64,000 nucleotides of DNA from Rhodoligotrophos defluvii (lineage in GTDB: Bacteria; Pseudomonadota; Alphaproteobacteria; Rhizobiales; Im1). The DNA lies in NCBI RefSeq assembly GCF_005281615.1, contig NZ_SZZM01000007.1, positions 124,001 to 188,000 of the forward strand, in the 5' to 3' direction. Below, piece by piece: positions 41,748 through 51,857 of this stretch. The notes under the pieces were generated by a model. The model made no database searches. It saw only the letters and a list, made by a program, of their open reading frames with translations, and was not told the DNA's origin. The stretch's first letter is position 1; every line of letters begins with the position of its first letter. Both the position numbers and the translations under genes were made by a program.

Positions 41748-42944
41748 CTGAGATACGAGCTGGCGCCCTTCGCCTCCATTGCCGAACAGAGCCGCGGCCG
41801 CTTTGTCGCCGAACCCGAGCAGCCGCCGCGCAGCCCCTTCGAGCGCGACCGGGACCGGATCCTCCACTCCACCGCCTTCCGCCGGCTCAAGCACAAGACG
41901 CAGGTCTTCGTCTATCACGAGGGCGACCATTTCCGCACGCGCCTTACCCACAGTCTGGAGGTGGCGCAGATCGCCCGTTCCTTGGCCCGCCGGCTTGCGC
42001 TCGACGAGGATCTGACCGAGGCTCTGGCCCTTGCGCACGACCTCGGCCATACCCCATTCGGGCATGCGGGCGAGCGTGCGCTCGACGCGTGCATGGTCAC
42101 GGCGGGCGGCTTCGACCACAACGCGCAGGCGCTGCGCATCGTCACCCGGCTCGAGCGCCGCTATGCGGAGTTTGATGGTCTGAATCTCACCTGGGAGACG
42201 CTCGAGGGCCTGGTCAAGCACAACGGCCCACTGATCGGGCCGGACGGCGCCCCCATCGGACACTATCTCGGCAAGACCCTGCCGCAAGCCATTCTCGACT
42301 TCGCCGGCGCCAACGCCCTGGCGCTGGACACCTATCCGTCGGCCGAGGCGCAGGTCGCAGCCATCGCCGACGACATCGCCTATAACGCTCACGACATGGA
42401 CGATGGCCTGCGGGCCCGCTTGTTCGATATCATCGATCTGGCCGATATTCCGCTGGTCAGCGCGGTGCTGTCGAACGTGGTCGCCCGCTATCCCAATCTG
42501 GAGCGGCCGCGGCTGATCCACGAGACGGTGCGCCGGGTCATCTCCATCATGATCGAGGATGTCGCCGCCGAATCCGCCAAGCGGGCAAAGCGCCTGCAGC
42601 CCGCTTCGGCCGACGACGTCCGCACACTGGGCCAGCCGTTAATCGGATTTTCCCCGCAGCTCGCCGAGCATAACCGGCTGTTGCAATCCTTCCTGCTCCG
42701 GCGCATGTACCGGCACGAGAAGGTCATGCGCATCATGGAGCGCGCGCAGCGGATCATCCGCGATCTGTTCGACAGCTACCAGCGCGATCCCCATCTCATG
42801 AGCAAGGAATGGCAGGCCGGCATGGACGGGTTGTCCGCCGATAAGCGAGCGCGGCGCATCTGCGACTTCATCGCCGGAATGACCGATCGGTTCGCGCTTG
42901 ACGAGCACCGCCGGCTGTTTGACCTCGACCCACTTTTCCGATAG
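41748..42944 (+). CDS. dgt: Deoxyguanosinetriphosphate triphosphohydrolase-like protein, probable CTG start
   Basis: A 398-residue HD-domain dNTPase that splits dNTPs to nucleoside and triphosphate. The conserved N-terminal part is in frame: [55 protein letters not shown], then the HD motif [14 protein letters not shown]. No ATG, GTG or TTG precedes this part; the first such codon (GTG 41961) would remove the first metal-binding His (in RLTHSLEV). CTG 41748-41750 has AGGAG eight bases upstream and begins RYELAPFAS, exactly where homologues begin. [14 protein letters not shown] near residue 210 supplies the last HD-domain Asp. The gene is divergent from erpA. Confidence 0.88.
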   Translation: MRYELAPFASIAEQSRGRFVAEPEQPPRSPFERDRDRILHSTAFRRLKHKTQVFVYHEGDHFRTRLTHSLEVAQIARSLARRLALDEDLTEALALAHDLGHTPFGHAGERALDACMVTAGGFDHNAQALRIVTRLERRYAEFDGLNLTWETLEGLVKHNGPLIGPDGAPIGHYLGKTLPQAILDFAGANALALDTYPSAEAQVAAIADDIAYNAHDMDDGLRARLFDIIDLADIPLVSAVLSNVVARYPNLERPRLIHETVRRVISIMIEDVAAESAKRAKRLQPASADDVRTLGQPLIGFSPQLAEHNRLLQSFLLRRMYRHEKVMRIMERAQRIIRDLFDSYQRDPHLMSKEWQAGMDGLSADKRARRICDFIAGMTDRFALDEHRRLFDLDPLFR

Positions 42945-43031
42945 TCGCGGGGGCATTGCTCACCCAGCCGTTAACATTTGGGCAGAGCCGATCTGCTAAC
43001 GCTAGTTGTACAGTAGGGAGTCCTCATCGGG

Positions 43032-44777
43032 ATGAATATTTTCGCGCATTTCGAGACGATCGTTGAGGCTGCCATCGACCGGCTGATTGCGCGAGGCCGT
43101 CTCCCACAGGGGCTCGACCTTTCCCGCGTGATCGTCGAGCCGCCGCGCGATCCGAGCCACGGCGAGGTCTCGACCAATGCTGCACTTATCCTGGGCAAAG
43201 CGGCCGGGCGCAAGCCGCGCGAGATTGCCATCGATCTCGCCCTGGAACTGGAAGGCACGCCCGAAGTTGCCGCCGCCGAAGTGGCGGGGCCTGGCTTCGT
43301 CAATCTGCGCCTGAAGCCGAGCTTCTGGCCCAAGGTCGTGGCCGCCGCGCTCCGGGAAGGGGAAGCTTTCGGCGCAGCCAATCTCGGCCAGGGCGAGAAG
43401 GTGAACGTTGAATACGTTTCGGCCAATCCGACCGGGCCCCTCCATGTCGGCCACTGCCGCGGCGCCGTGTTCGGCGATGCCCTGGCCAATCTGCTGGCCG
43501 CTGCCGGCTATGACGTCACGCGCGAATATTACATCAATGACGCCGGGGCGCAGATCGACGTGCTCGCCCGTTCGGCTTTCCTGCGCTACCGGGAAGCGCT
43601 CGGCGAAGATATCGGCGAGATACCGGCCGGCCTCTACCCCGGAAGCTACCTCAAGCCGGTTGGCGCGGCCCTTGCCGAGCAGTACGGGCGCAGCCTCATG
43701 CAAAAACCCGAAGCGGAGGCGCTGGCCATCGTCCGCGACTTCACCGTGGCCGCCATGATGGACCTGATCCGCGAGGATCTCGTTGCGCTCAATGTGCGCC
43801 ACGAAGTGTTCTTCTCCGAAGCCACCCTGCACGATCACGACATCCCGGAGATGATTGCCGAGTTCAAGCAGCGCGGGCTCGTCTACGAGGGGCGCCTGCC
43901 GCCGCCGAAGGGCCAGCCATCGGAGGATTGGGAGGATCGCGAGCAGCTCCTGTTCCGCGCGTCCGACTTTGGCGACGACATCGACCGGCCGCTGCAGAAG
44001 TCGGACGGCAGCTACACCTATTTTGCGGCTGACGTGGCTTATTTCCGCTCGAAGTTCATCCGCGGCTTCAAGGAAATGATCTATGTCCTGGGCGCGGACC
44101 ATGGCGGCTATGTCAAGCGCCTGGAGGCGGTGGGACGCGCCATAGCGGGCGACAGGGCCCGGGTGATCGTCCGGCTGTGCCAGCTGGTCAAGCTCTTCCG
44201 CGGGGGCGAGCCGGTGCGGATGTCCAAGCGCGCGGGTGAGTTCGTCACGTTGCGTGACGTCGTCGACGAGGTCGGCGCGGATGTCGTGCGCTTCATGATG
44301 CTGTACCGGAAGAACGATGCGCCCCTCGACTTCGATTTCGAGAAGGTGACGGAGCAATCGCGCGACAACCCGGTCTTCTACGTGCAATATGCTCACGCGC
44401 GAATCTGCTCAGTGTTCCGCAACGCGGAAAGCGAGCTGAAACAGTCCTTTACGGATGGAGACCTCGAGGCGGCCGACCTGTCCGTGTTGACCGACGAGGC
44501 GGAACTGGCGATCATTAAGCGGCTTGCGGAATATCCCCGGATCTTCCAGGCGGCGGCCCTGTCACAAGAGCCGCACAGAATCGCGCATTATCTCTATGAT
44601 CTCGCGAGCGATTTTCATGCGCTTTGGAATCGCGGCAAAGAGTTGCCGCATTTGCGGTTCATTATTACTCAAAATGCTAATGCCACATACGCGCGGCTCG
44701 CAATGCTGCGCGCGATTAGGTATGTTCTGCAGAATGGTTTGCGTATCATCGGGGTTAAGCCGGTGATGGAGATGTGA
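43032..44777 (+). CDS. argS: Arginyl-tRNA synthetase
   Basis: A 581-residue class I aminoacyl-tRNA synthetase. The N-terminal additional domain contains [15 protein letters not shown]. The HIGH motif is HVGH (138-141) in [17 protein letters not shown], and the KMSKS-equivalent is MSK (397-399) in [13 protein letters not shown]. The C-terminal DALR anticodon-binding domain starts near [10 protein letters not shown]. Start at ATG 43032 with GGGAG upstream. It begins the conserved argS-SPOR-nagZ-scpA-scpB run; the SPOR gene starts 15 bases after its stop. Confidence 0.97.
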   Translation: MNIFAHFETIVEAAIDRLIARGRLPQGLDLSRVIVEPPRDPSHGEVSTNAALILGKAAGRKPREIAIDLALELEGTPEVAAAEVAGPGFVNLRLKPSFWPKVVAAALREGEAFGAANLGQGEKVNVEYVSANPTGPLHVGHCRGAVFGDALANLLAAAGYDVTREYYINDAGAQIDVLARSAFLRYREALGEDIGEIPAGLYPGSYLKPVGAALAEQYGRSLMQKPEAEALAIVRDFTVAAMMDLIREDLVALNVRHEVFFSEATLHDHDIPEMIAEFKQRGLVYEGRLPPPKGQPSEDWEDREQLLFRASDFGDDIDRPLQKSDGSYTYFAADVAYFRSKFIRGFKEMIYVLGADHGGYVKRLEAVGRAIAGDRARVIVRLCQLVKLFRGGEPVRMSKRAGEFVTLRDVVDEVGADVVRFMMLYRKNDAPLDFDFEKVTEQSRDNPVFYVQYAHARICSVFRNAESELKQSFTDGDLEAADLSVLTDEAELAIIKRLAEYPRIFQAAALSQEPHRIAHYLYDLASDFHALWNRGKELPHLRFIITQNANATYARLAMLRAIRYVLQNGLRIIGVKPVMEM

Positions 44778-44792
44778 CGGCGGACGTCCCTT

Positions 44793-47750
44793 ATGGATGA
44801 TAATGACAACAGGAATGATGCAACGCGCCGGGATAGGCCGAGTTGGCGGGAGCGTCTTGGTCTGAATGCGGAGGCAGCCCGGGGCGGGCAGGGCGACCCG
44901 CGCATGCTGCCCAAGCTTGGTAACCAGTTTGCGCCACGGGAGGCAAGCGAAGGCGAGCAGCCGGCGCAGCCTACCCGTCCCGAGCCGCTCACACGTCGCT
45001 TCGAGCCGCGTCCGCCGAGTTCCGATCTTCGCGAGCCACGGTTGAGCGCTCGTTCGGGCCCGGTCCCCTCTGCCGGGAATGGGGTCTTCACTCCGCCATC
45101 CGCCAATGGCGCCGAACGGGCCGCATCACAGGCAGGCCTCGAGCGCGAGCCGGGCGGGACCATCGATCGGCCCGGTCTGCGCCCGCCGCTTGGGGCAGGC
45201 GGCGGGCAGCCGCAATCAGCGCCCGCCGCGCCCCGTAGCGTGCCGGGAGAGCCGCGCCTGGACAGCCATCCCGTTCGGGGCCAAGCCGGTGCGCCATCGG
45301 AGCCTCGGCTGCGGCAGCCCTTGCAGCCAAGGCCGTTCCAGCCACGGCCAGGTGTGGCACCAGCTGATCTGCCGAGCCCTCCCACCGGGCGCGGAACTCT
45401 GCCGCCCGGTGCACCGGCAGCGGCTGGCCCCCCTGCGGGAAGCCCGCAAAGGGCAGCTGTCCCGCCGGGAGGCATGCCGCGGGGAGGTGCAGCGGAACCA
45501 ACGGTCAGACCCGCCATAGCCGGTCAGCCACAGCGGACCGCTGGGCTCGCGCGGCCGGGGATCGGCGCACCACCATCGGATGGTGTGGCGCCTGGGCCTC
45601 TTGCCCGTCCAGCGGCGCGGTCCGAGGCGGAAGGGGATATGCCGCCGCGCCTGCGTCCGGAGCTGCGCCCGTCGCTGCCGCCGAACGAGGCGGGCCCGCT
45701 CCCGCCTGCCGGCGAAACGCGTGCCGTGCCTCGGCCGGATCTGGCGCGGGTGATCGGCAACCGGGCGGAACCGGCGGCTGCTGCAGGGGTTGTACAGCCC
45801 ATCGAGCCGGCGTTGCGCGTCAACCCCGCGGAAGAGGGCAAGCCTGCCGATACGCCGGCCCGCGAGCGTCCGATCAGCTTCGGCCGTTCGGACTTTTCCC
45901 ATTTCCGGCAGCCGAGCCCTGCACCGTCCGAGCAGTATTCCGCCTCGCTTGCGGATGTGAGCGAGCAGGATGCCGCCGATCTTTCCTTGAGCGACATCGC
46001 GGTGTCGCCCGTTCTCACCGAGCCCGCGGAGCCGATGCAGGCGGCAAGGAAGGGGCTCGGCGGGCTGGGCACAGGCGCGGCATCCCCTTCCGTGCGGTCG
46101 CCAGCGCCCTTGGGGCCAGCGCCCTTGGGGGAGCAATCGCGTGACGAGCTGGCCCAGGCTCCTGCGCCGCGTGCCGAAGCGCCGGTCGCGCCGGGCATTC
46201 GCCGCGAGCTTCGTCCGGGGGGCGGCATTGCGGAAGCGCGCGGTCCGGCCGCCGGCGCAAGTGGCCTCGGCGCGAATGCCGCCGGCACCACAGCCGGAGA
46301 GGCCCGCATGCCGCGGCTTGGCTCGGCACAGGATACGGGGCCGCGGACATTCGAGGAACTGGCGGAGCGCAACAGGCGCTCATCAGGAATGACGCCGGCA
46401 GGACGGACGCCGACCGGTGATACGCCTGTATGGCCAAGCGTGAGCCGTGGACCTGCGGCGCGCGCCATACCGCGCGAGGGCAGCGAGCAACCACCCGTAT
46501 TTCGCGCCGCGTCCGCCGCCTCTGCGGCGGCCTTGGCGGACGAGCAGGATGGGCATGCGGCCTATGACGGCGGCACGCCGGGGATCGACGACGGATACCG
46601 TGGCGCCCATGCCCGCGAGCTGCGCCAGGTGGAGGATGGCAGCGATCCGTCCTTGGCAGCAGGTGTCTCGGGGCAGCGGCGGCCCAGCGCTGCGGAGTAT
46701 CAGGAGGCCTATCGGGAATACGAGAGCCGGATGGAGCGGCCTTCCTTCCTGGAGGGCCGCATGCCTTACTACCTCGGCGCCGGTGCCTTGAGCGTGATCG
46801 TGATCATCGGTCTTGCGGTTTACATGATGCGGGGATCGAGCACGGTCAGCCTGTCCGACACCCCGCCGGTCATCGCCGCGCCGACCCAGCCGGCCAAGAT
46901 CCAGCCGGAGGAGGGGGCGCAGGAGCCGATCGTGCCGCGCCAGAGCAAGCTGATCTACGATCGTATTCTCGGCGACAACCCGGGCACTGGCGAGGAACGC
47001 CTGGTGCCGCGCCAGGAAGAACCGCTGATGCCCGCCATGCCGAACGGTGAAGCGGAGCCAGAGGACCAGGGCGCGCTGCCACCGGCCGTTCCACCGCCGC
47101 CGACCGGAAACCAGTCTTCCATAACGGATGGCGACACCACGATTGCCGCGGCATCGGCGATGCCTGGTGAAGGCGCTAGCCTGGGCGATGACGGAAGGCT
47201 GACGGGCTTTCCTCTGCCGGGGCAAGGCGCATCGGCCGACGCCCCGGCGGAGGCGGAGCCGGTCCCGTCGCCTGCCGAGGCCGCTGCACGGCCTACCACG
47301 CCATTGCCGAAGCCGAAGCCGGCCATACCGCGTGCGCCCACATCCTCGCCGGCGCCCGCAGCCGTCGCCGCCTCGCAGCAAGGTCCGGTGGTGCTCACCG
47401 CACCGGGGCTCCCGGCCACACCGACGGTCCAGGCTGCCGCATCGGGGCAACAGGTTGCCCTCGCTACGCCCGGTCAGACCCCGGCGGTCTCCGCCGCCGG
47501 GCAATATCTCATCCAGCTTGCTTCGTTCCGGACCCAGCAGGACGCCGCCACCGAATTCAACCGGCTAAAGAGAAGCTTTCCCCAGCTGCTCGGCAATCTT
47601 TCCCCGTTCATCCAGGAAGCCGACCTCGGGGCGCGCGGAAAGTTCTATCGCCTGCGTATCGGGCCACTCGCTTCGCAAGAGGGCGCTTCTCAGCTCTGCA
47701 ATACGCTGATCGCCTCCGGGGAAAAGGACTGCTTGGTTCGTCGGCAATAG
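44793..47750 (+). CDS. Large SPOR-domain membrane protein
   Basis: A 985-residue bitopic membrane protein. About 650 N-terminal residues are cytoplasmic, low complexity and rich in Pro, Ala, Arg and Glu; a start like MDDNDNRND and SWRERLGLN is shared by homologues. The single membrane helix is YLGAGALSVIVIIGLAVYMM (about 660-680). The periplasmic part ends in a SPOR domain (about 905-985: YLIQLASFRTQQDAATEFNR, FYRLRIGPLASQEGA) that binds denuded peptidoglycan at division sites. Its place between argS and nagZ is conserved in Hyphomicrobiales and supports a cell-wall/division role. Confidence 0.88.
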   Translation: MDDNDNRNDATRRDRPSWRERLGLNAEAARGGQGDPRMLPKLGNQFAPREASEGEQPAQPTRPEPLTRRFEPRPPSSDLREPRLSARSGPVPSAGNGVFTPPSANGAERAASQAGLEREPGGTIDRPGLRPPLGAGGGQPQSAPAAPRSVPGEPRLDSHPVRGQAGAPSEPRLRQPLQPRPFQPRPGVAPADLPSPPTGRGTLPPGAPAAAGPPAGSPQRAAVPPGGMPRGGAAEPTVRPAIAGQPQRTAGLARPGIGAPPSDGVAPGPLARPAARSEAEGDMPPRLRPELRPSLPPNEAGPLPPAGETRAVPRPDLARVIGNRAEPAAAAGVVQPIEPALRVNPAEEGKPADTPARERPISFGRSDFSHFRQPSPAPSEQYSASLADVSEQDAADLSLSDIAVSPVLTEPAEPMQAARKGLGGLGTGAASPSVRSPAPLGPAPLGEQSRDELAQAPAPRAEAPVAPGIRRELRPGGGIAEARGPAAGASGLGANAAGTTAGEARMPRLGSAQDTGPRTFEELAERNRRSSGMTPAGRTPTGDTPVWPSVSRGPAARAIPREGSEQPPVFRAASAASAAALADEQDGHAAYDGGTPGIDDGYRGAHARELRQVEDGSDPSLAAGVSGQRRPSAAEYQEAYREYESRMERPSFLEGRMPYYLGAGALSVIVIIGLAVYMMRGSSTVSLSDTPPVIAAPTQPAKIQPEEGAQEPIVPRQSKLIYDRILGDNPGTGEERLVPRQEEPLMPAMPNGEAEPEDQGALPPAVPPPPTGNQSSITDGDTTIAAASAMPGEGASLGDDGRLTGFPLPGQGASADAPAEAEPVPSPAEAAARPTTPLPKPKPAIPRAPTSSPAPAAVAASQQGPVVLTAPGLPATPTVQAAASGQQVALATPGQTPAVSAAGQYLIQLASFRTQQDAATEFNRLKRSFPQLLGNLSPFIQEADLGARGKFYRLRIGPLASQEGASQLCNTLIASGEKDCLVRRQ

Positions 47751-47797
47751 CAGCCGAAACTTCTATTCTGTTTGGCCCTTTCTCTTAAACCATTGCA

Positions 47798-48814
47798 ATG
47801 ACAGTCTCTGCTCTCATCGTTGGCTGCTCCGGCGTGGAATTGACCTCAGACGAAAAGGCCTTTTTTCGGGAGGCCGATCCCTGGGGTTTCATTCTGTTCA
47901 AGCGCAATTGCGAAGAGCCGGAGCAGGTGCGCAGGCTGGTTGATGCCATGCGCGACACGGTCGGCCGCGGCGAAGCGCCGGTGCTGATCGACCAGGAAGG
48001 CGGACGGGTGCAGCGGCTGAAGCCACCCCATTGGCCGACCTATCCCGCCGGACGTCGCTTTGGCGAACTGTTCGAGCGTGATCCGGAGCGCGGCCGCCGG
48101 AGTCTTTACAACGTGACGCGGCTCCTGGCCGAAGACCTGGCCACGCTGGGCATTACGGTGGATTGCATGCCGGTGCTCGACATACCGGTGCCCGGTGCGC
48201 ATGACGTGATCGGCGACCGCGCCTATGCCCGCGATCCGGAAACGGTCGCGCTGCTCGGGCGCCTGGTCTGCGAGGCGCTGCTCGACGGCGGTGTGCTCCC
48301 GGTGATCAAGCATGTGCCCGGCCATGGTCGGGCCGGGGTCGACAGTCATCTGAGCCTGCCGGTCGTCGAAACCTCGGCGGACGAGCTGCGGGCCACCGAT
48401 TTCGCGCCGTTCAAGGCGCTGGCCGACATGCCGCTCGCCATGACGGCGCATGTGGTCTACACCGCGCTCGACCCGGAGCGGCCGGCCACCACGTCGCCGC
48501 AGGTGATCGGCGAGGTGATCCGGCGGGAGATCGGCTTCGATGGCCTGCTCATGTCGGACGACCTCAGCATGCAGGCGCTGGCGGGGTCTTTCGCCGATCG
48601 CATGGGAGGATGCCTTGCCGCGGGTTGCGATGTCGGCCTGCATTGCAATGGCGCGATGGCGGAAATGGTCGAGGTGGCGAAGGTCGCACCGCCGCTCGAG
48701 GGCGAGGCCATGCGCCGGGCCGAGGGGGCGTTGGCCCGACGGAAAGCGCCTTTGCCATTCGACCGAGACGCAGCCCTTGCAGACCTGGCAGTCCTCATGC
48801 CCGAATCGGTGTAA
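47798..48814 (+). CDS. nagZ: Beta-N-acetylhexosaminidase
   Basis: A 338-residue GH3 enzyme that removes N-acetylglucosamine from anhydromuropeptides during wall recycling, in the cytoplasm. The NagZ-specific loop KHVPGHGRAGVDSH holds the catalytic His176, and the nucleophile is Asp254 in LLMSDDLSMQAL. IDQEGGRVQRLKPP near residue 64 is a family landmark. Start at ATG 47798; the ribosome-binding site is weak. It lies in line with the SPOR gene upstream and scpA downstream. Confidence 0.95.
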   Translation: MTVSALIVGCSGVELTSDEKAFFREADPWGFILFKRNCEEPEQVRRLVDAMRDTVGRGEAPVLIDQEGGRVQRLKPPHWPTYPAGRRFGELFERDPERGRRSLYNVTRLLAEDLATLGITVDCMPVLDIPVPGAHDVIGDRAYARDPETVALLGRLVCEALLDGGVLPVIKHVPGHGRAGVDSHLSLPVVETSADELRATDFAPFKALADMPLAMTAHVVYTALDPERPATTSPQVIGEVIRREIGFDGLLMSDDLSMQALAGSFADRMGGCLAAGCDVGLHCNGAMAEMVEVAKVAPPLEGEAMRRAEGALARRKAPLPFDRDAALADLAVLMPESV

Positions 48815-48847
48815 GCTGTACCGATTTTTGATGGGCGAAAGAGCAGT

Positions 48848-49717
48848 GTGCGTGAGCCTGGGGTAAGTCACGGCTTCGATGCCGAGTGGCCCGATGGTGA
48901 CGGGCCATTGCGCAGGCCACCTGATGAAGGCGGCCCGGAGTCCTCTGCTGCGCTCAGCCAGACCGAGGCGCTCATCATCGACGTAGAGGGATTTGAGGGT
49001 CCTCTCGACCTGCTCCTCACCTTGGCCCGACAGCAGAAGGTCGACCTATCTCGCATCTCGATCTTGCGGCTTGCCGAGCAGTACCTCGATTTCATCGCGC
49101 AGGCACGGCATATGCGTCTGGAGGTTGCCGCCGACTACCTGGTGATGGCGGCGTGGCTCGCCTATCTCAAGTCGCGGCTGCTGCTGCCCGAGCCGGAACC
49201 GGAAGACGAACAGCCCGCTGAGGAATTGGCTGCCCAGCTGGCCTTCCGTCTGCGCCGGCTGCAGGCCTTGCGCGACGCGGCAGCCGCTTTGTTTGCCAGG
49301 GACAAGCTGGGCGACGAGGTGTTCGCCCGCGGCGCGCCCGAGCCGGTGCCAGGCGAGCGGAGGGTTCTCCAGGAAGACACACTGTTCGATTTGCTGCAGG
49401 CCTATGCCGAGCGCCGCCAAAAATTGGTCGCGCATCGGTCCTACAGCGTGCGGGCACCGGCGGTCATGCCGTTGAAGGAAGCGCGCGAGCTGTTGGAACG
49501 GCTGGTCGGCGGTCTGCGCGATTGGTCACGGCTCGATGGCCTCCTGCTTCGCTATCTAGCGCGGCCGGGCCAGGTGCGCAGCGTGCTGGCGTCGAGCTTC
49601 AGCGCCACGCTGGAGATGGCCCGGGACGGGCTGATCGAAATGCGTCAGGAGGGGCATTTCGCGCCGATCTACATGCGGGCCAGGCAAGAGGGCCCAGAGG
49701 GAGCTGTGAGGACATGA
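48848..49717 (+). CDS. scpA: Segregation and condensation protein A
   Basis: A 289-residue kleisin that links the SMC dimer to ScpB in the chromosome condensation complex. The N-terminal domain has IDVEGFEGPLDLLLTLARQQ, KVDLSRISILRLAEQYLDFI and ADYLVMAAWLAYLKSRLLLP, all typical; the middle is acidic (EPEPEDEQPAEEL), and the C-terminal winged helix follows. It starts with GTG 48848 and AAAGAG upstream. Its stop overlaps the scpB start as ATGA. Confidence 0.95.
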   Translation: MREPGVSHGFDAEWPDGDGPLRRPPDEGGPESSAALSQTEALIIDVEGFEGPLDLLLTLARQQKVDLSRISILRLAEQYLDFIAQARHMRLEVAADYLVMAAWLAYLKSRLLLPEPEPEDEQPAEELAAQLAFRLRRLQALRDAAAALFARDKLGDEVFARGAPEPVPGERRVLQEDTLFDLLQAYAERRQKLVAHRSYSVRAPAVMPLKEARELLERLVGGLRDWSRLDGLLLRYLARPGQVRSVLASSFSATLEMARDGLIEMRQEGHFAPIYMRARQEGPEGAVRT

Positions 49718-50523
49718 TGCGACCCCGCCATCGCATTCGCGAATCCCAGGATGATCTTATGGAGCTTGGCGAGCCTATGGACCTGGCCATGCCGCTGGCG
49801 ACGGACGCGCCTGTCGCGGGCGATGTGGATGGCGATGTCGCCAGCGGGAACGTCACCCATCTGCGCCAGGCTGATCGCACGGAGCATCTGCGGATCGTCG
49901 AAGCGGTGATTTTCGCCAGCAGCGAGCCCGTGGCCGCCGCTGATCTCGCGCGCAATCTGCCGGAGGGCTGCAATGTCGATGGCTTGATCGGCGAGCTTCA
50001 AGGCCTTTACGCGGGGAGGGGCGTCAATCTCGTGCGGGTCGCCGGCAAATGGACGTTCCGCACCGCGCCGGATCTCGCCTCCGCCCTGCAGGTGGATGCC
50101 GTCGAGCGGCGCAAACTCTCGCGCGCCGCCATGGAGACCCTCGGCATCATCGCCTATCACCAGCCGGTTACCCGCGGCGAAATTGAGGAAATCCGCGGTG
50201 TATCCCTGTCGAAGGGCACGCTCGACACGCTCATGGAACTGGGCTGGGTCAAGATGCGCGGCCGTCGGCGCACCCCCGGCCGGCCGGTTACCTATGGCAC
50301 CACCGAGGGCTTCCTGGTTCATTTCGGGCTCGATAGCCTCGCCGACCTGCCGGGCGTGTCCGAGCTCAAAGGGGCAGGACTGCTCGATGCCGGCCTCCCG
50401 CCCGATTTCGACATCCCGCTGCCTGCGGAGGGCGACGCCCTCGCGCCGGATGAGGACCCGATTGAGGATGGTTTCGAGCCGGCGCTGGAGATGCATCTGC
50501 CAGCGGCCGCCGACGAAGCGTGA
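49714..50523 (+). CDS. scpB: Segregation and condensation protein B
   Basis: A 269-residue ScpB with two winged-helix domains: HLRIVEAVIFASSEPVAAADLA then VAGKWTFRTAPDL, and LSRAAMETLGIIAYHQPVTR with EIEEIRGVSLSKGTLDTLME. GRRRTPGRPVTYGTTEGFLV completes the second domain. The acidic C-terminal tail (ALAPDEDPIEDGFEP) is variable in the family. The start at ATG 49714 overlaps the scpA stop; a longer open frame upstream is a shadow of scpA. Confidence 0.95.
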   Translation: MMRPRHRIRESQDDLMELGEPMDLAMPLATDAPVAGDVDGDVASGNVTHLRQADRTEHLRIVEAVIFASSEPVAAADLARNLPEGCNVDGLIGELQGLYAGRGVNLVRVAGKWTFRTAPDLASALQVDAVERRKLSRAAMETLGIIAYHQPVTRGEIEEIRGVSLSKGTLDTLMELGWVKMRGRRRTPGRPVTYGTTEGFLVHFGLDSLADLPGVSELKGAGLLDAGLPPDFDIPLPAEGDALAPDEDPIEDGFEPALEMHLPAAADEA

Positions 50524-50598
50524 ACCGTCCACCGATGCGCGACCGATTGTCCGGCGGAAAATCCTGGCAAGCTGCATGAAAATTGCTAGGGTCCGCCC

Positions 50599-51711
50599 AT
50601 GACTCTGCATACTGCCATTCGAGAAGCCGAGCTTGCGGACCGTCAAGGCGCTCATCTGTCTGAGACGCCGGCACCCGGCGAGACTGTGCTGACCTTCGAC
50701 CGGGTCAGTCATGCCTATGGCGATCTCATGGCCATTTGCGAGGTGTCCTTCTCGCTGTGTCAGCGGGAGATCGTCTGCCTGCTCGGACCGTCGGGCTGCG
50801 GGAAGACCACGCTGCTCAGGGTTGCCGCGGGCCTCGAGCGGCCGATCGCCGGACGGGTGCTGCTGGGCGGGCGGGTGCTCACCGGGCCCGAGGTCATGGT
50901 CTCGCCGGAACGGCGCGGCATCGGGCTCATGTTCCAGGATTATGCCCTGTTTCCGCATATGAGCATTCTGGACAACGTGGCGTATGGCCTGAAACGCCTG
51001 AGCCGGGCCGCCGCACGTCGGGAAGCCCTGGCGGCCCTGCAACGGGTCGGCATGCAGCATTATGCCAAGGCATATCCGCATGAGGTCTCGGGTGGCGAGC
51101 AACAGCGGGTGGCCTTGGCCCGTGCCATCGCGCCGAGACCGGGGGTTCTGCTGATGGACGAGCCGTTTTCCGGGCTCGACCAGCGCCTGCGCGATGCGGT
51201 GCGCGGCGAAACCCTCGGCCTGCTCAAGGAGATTGGCGCAAGCGCGCTTCTGGTGACCCACGACCCGATGGAAGCGATGCGGGTCGCTGACCGCATCGCC
51301 CTCCTGAGGGCCGGTCGGCTCATCCAGATCGATCGCCCCGAGGCCTTCTACCGCCGTCCTGTCGATGCACAGACCGCCCGGTTTTTCAGCGATGTTAACG
51401 AGCTTACCGGTATTGTGCGGGACGGAGTGGTGGACACGGCGCTGGGCCGCTTCGCGGTGGACTTGCCGGAGGGCAGCCGAGCGCAGGTGCTGATCCGCCC
51501 GCAGGGCATCGAGATCGCGGCCACTGGCCCGGAAGCGCATGTGGTGGATTTGCGCTTCTTCGGCGATGTCAATCTGGTGACCCTCGGCGTGGCCGGATTG
51601 CAGGAGCCGCTGATCGCCCGCTTGCCGGCCGAGCAGGATCTTGCCCAAGGCGAGGTGGTGCGGCTGCGGCTGCGTGAAGACCATGTTCTGGTGTTTCCGA
51701 CCGGCGCGTGA
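50599..51711 (+). CDS. ABC transporter ATP-binding protein (FbpC/PotA-like)
   Basis: A 370-residue importer ATPase. Walker A is LLGPSGCGKTTLLR (about 63-76), the Q-loop LMFQDYALFPHMS, the signature VSGGEQQRVALARA, Walker B VLLMDEPFSGLD and the switch His VTHD are all present; a C-terminal TOBE-like regulatory domain begins near residue 265 (VNELTGIV). The form is closest to ferric iron/sulfate/spermidine-type ATPases. No permease or binding-protein gene is beside it. It occupies the position where tatA is usually found between scpB and tatB. Confidence 0.88.
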   Translation: MTLHTAIREAELADRQGAHLSETPAPGETVLTFDRVSHAYGDLMAICEVSFSLCQREIVCLLGPSGCGKTTLLRVAAGLERPIAGRVLLGGRVLTGPEVMVSPERRGIGLMFQDYALFPHMSILDNVAYGLKRLSRAAARREALAALQRVGMQHYAKAYPHEVSGGEQQRVALARAIAPRPGVLLMDEPFSGLDQRLRDAVRGETLGLLKEIGASALLVTHDPMEAMRVADRIALLRAGRLIQIDRPEAFYRRPVDAQTARFFSDVNELTGIVRDGVVDTALGRFAVDLPEGSRAQVLIRPQGIEIAATGPEAHVVDLRFFGDVNLVTLGVAGLQEPLIARLPAEQDLAQGEVVRLRLREDHVLVFPTGA

Positions 51712-51857
51712 CATCGCCGCATCCGCTGCCCCCGTCGCAAGGCTATTGCCATATGGGGCGCGGTGGTGGACGTTGCAGGCCGGCAGGTCATCCGCGATAA
51801 TGCAGGGCTGCGCGGGTGGCACTGGTCTGCCGATACGGCGTCAAGGTATTGAAGTGA

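Noticed and set aside
41961-42944. Truncated dgt starting at GTG 41961
   Set aside because: This start would lose the conserved N-terminal 71 codons including the first metal-binding His, although the frame upstream is fully open and conserved.
51712-51857. Looked for tatA in the gap before tatB
   Set aside because: The 146 bases contain no frame with a TatA membrane helix and are too short.
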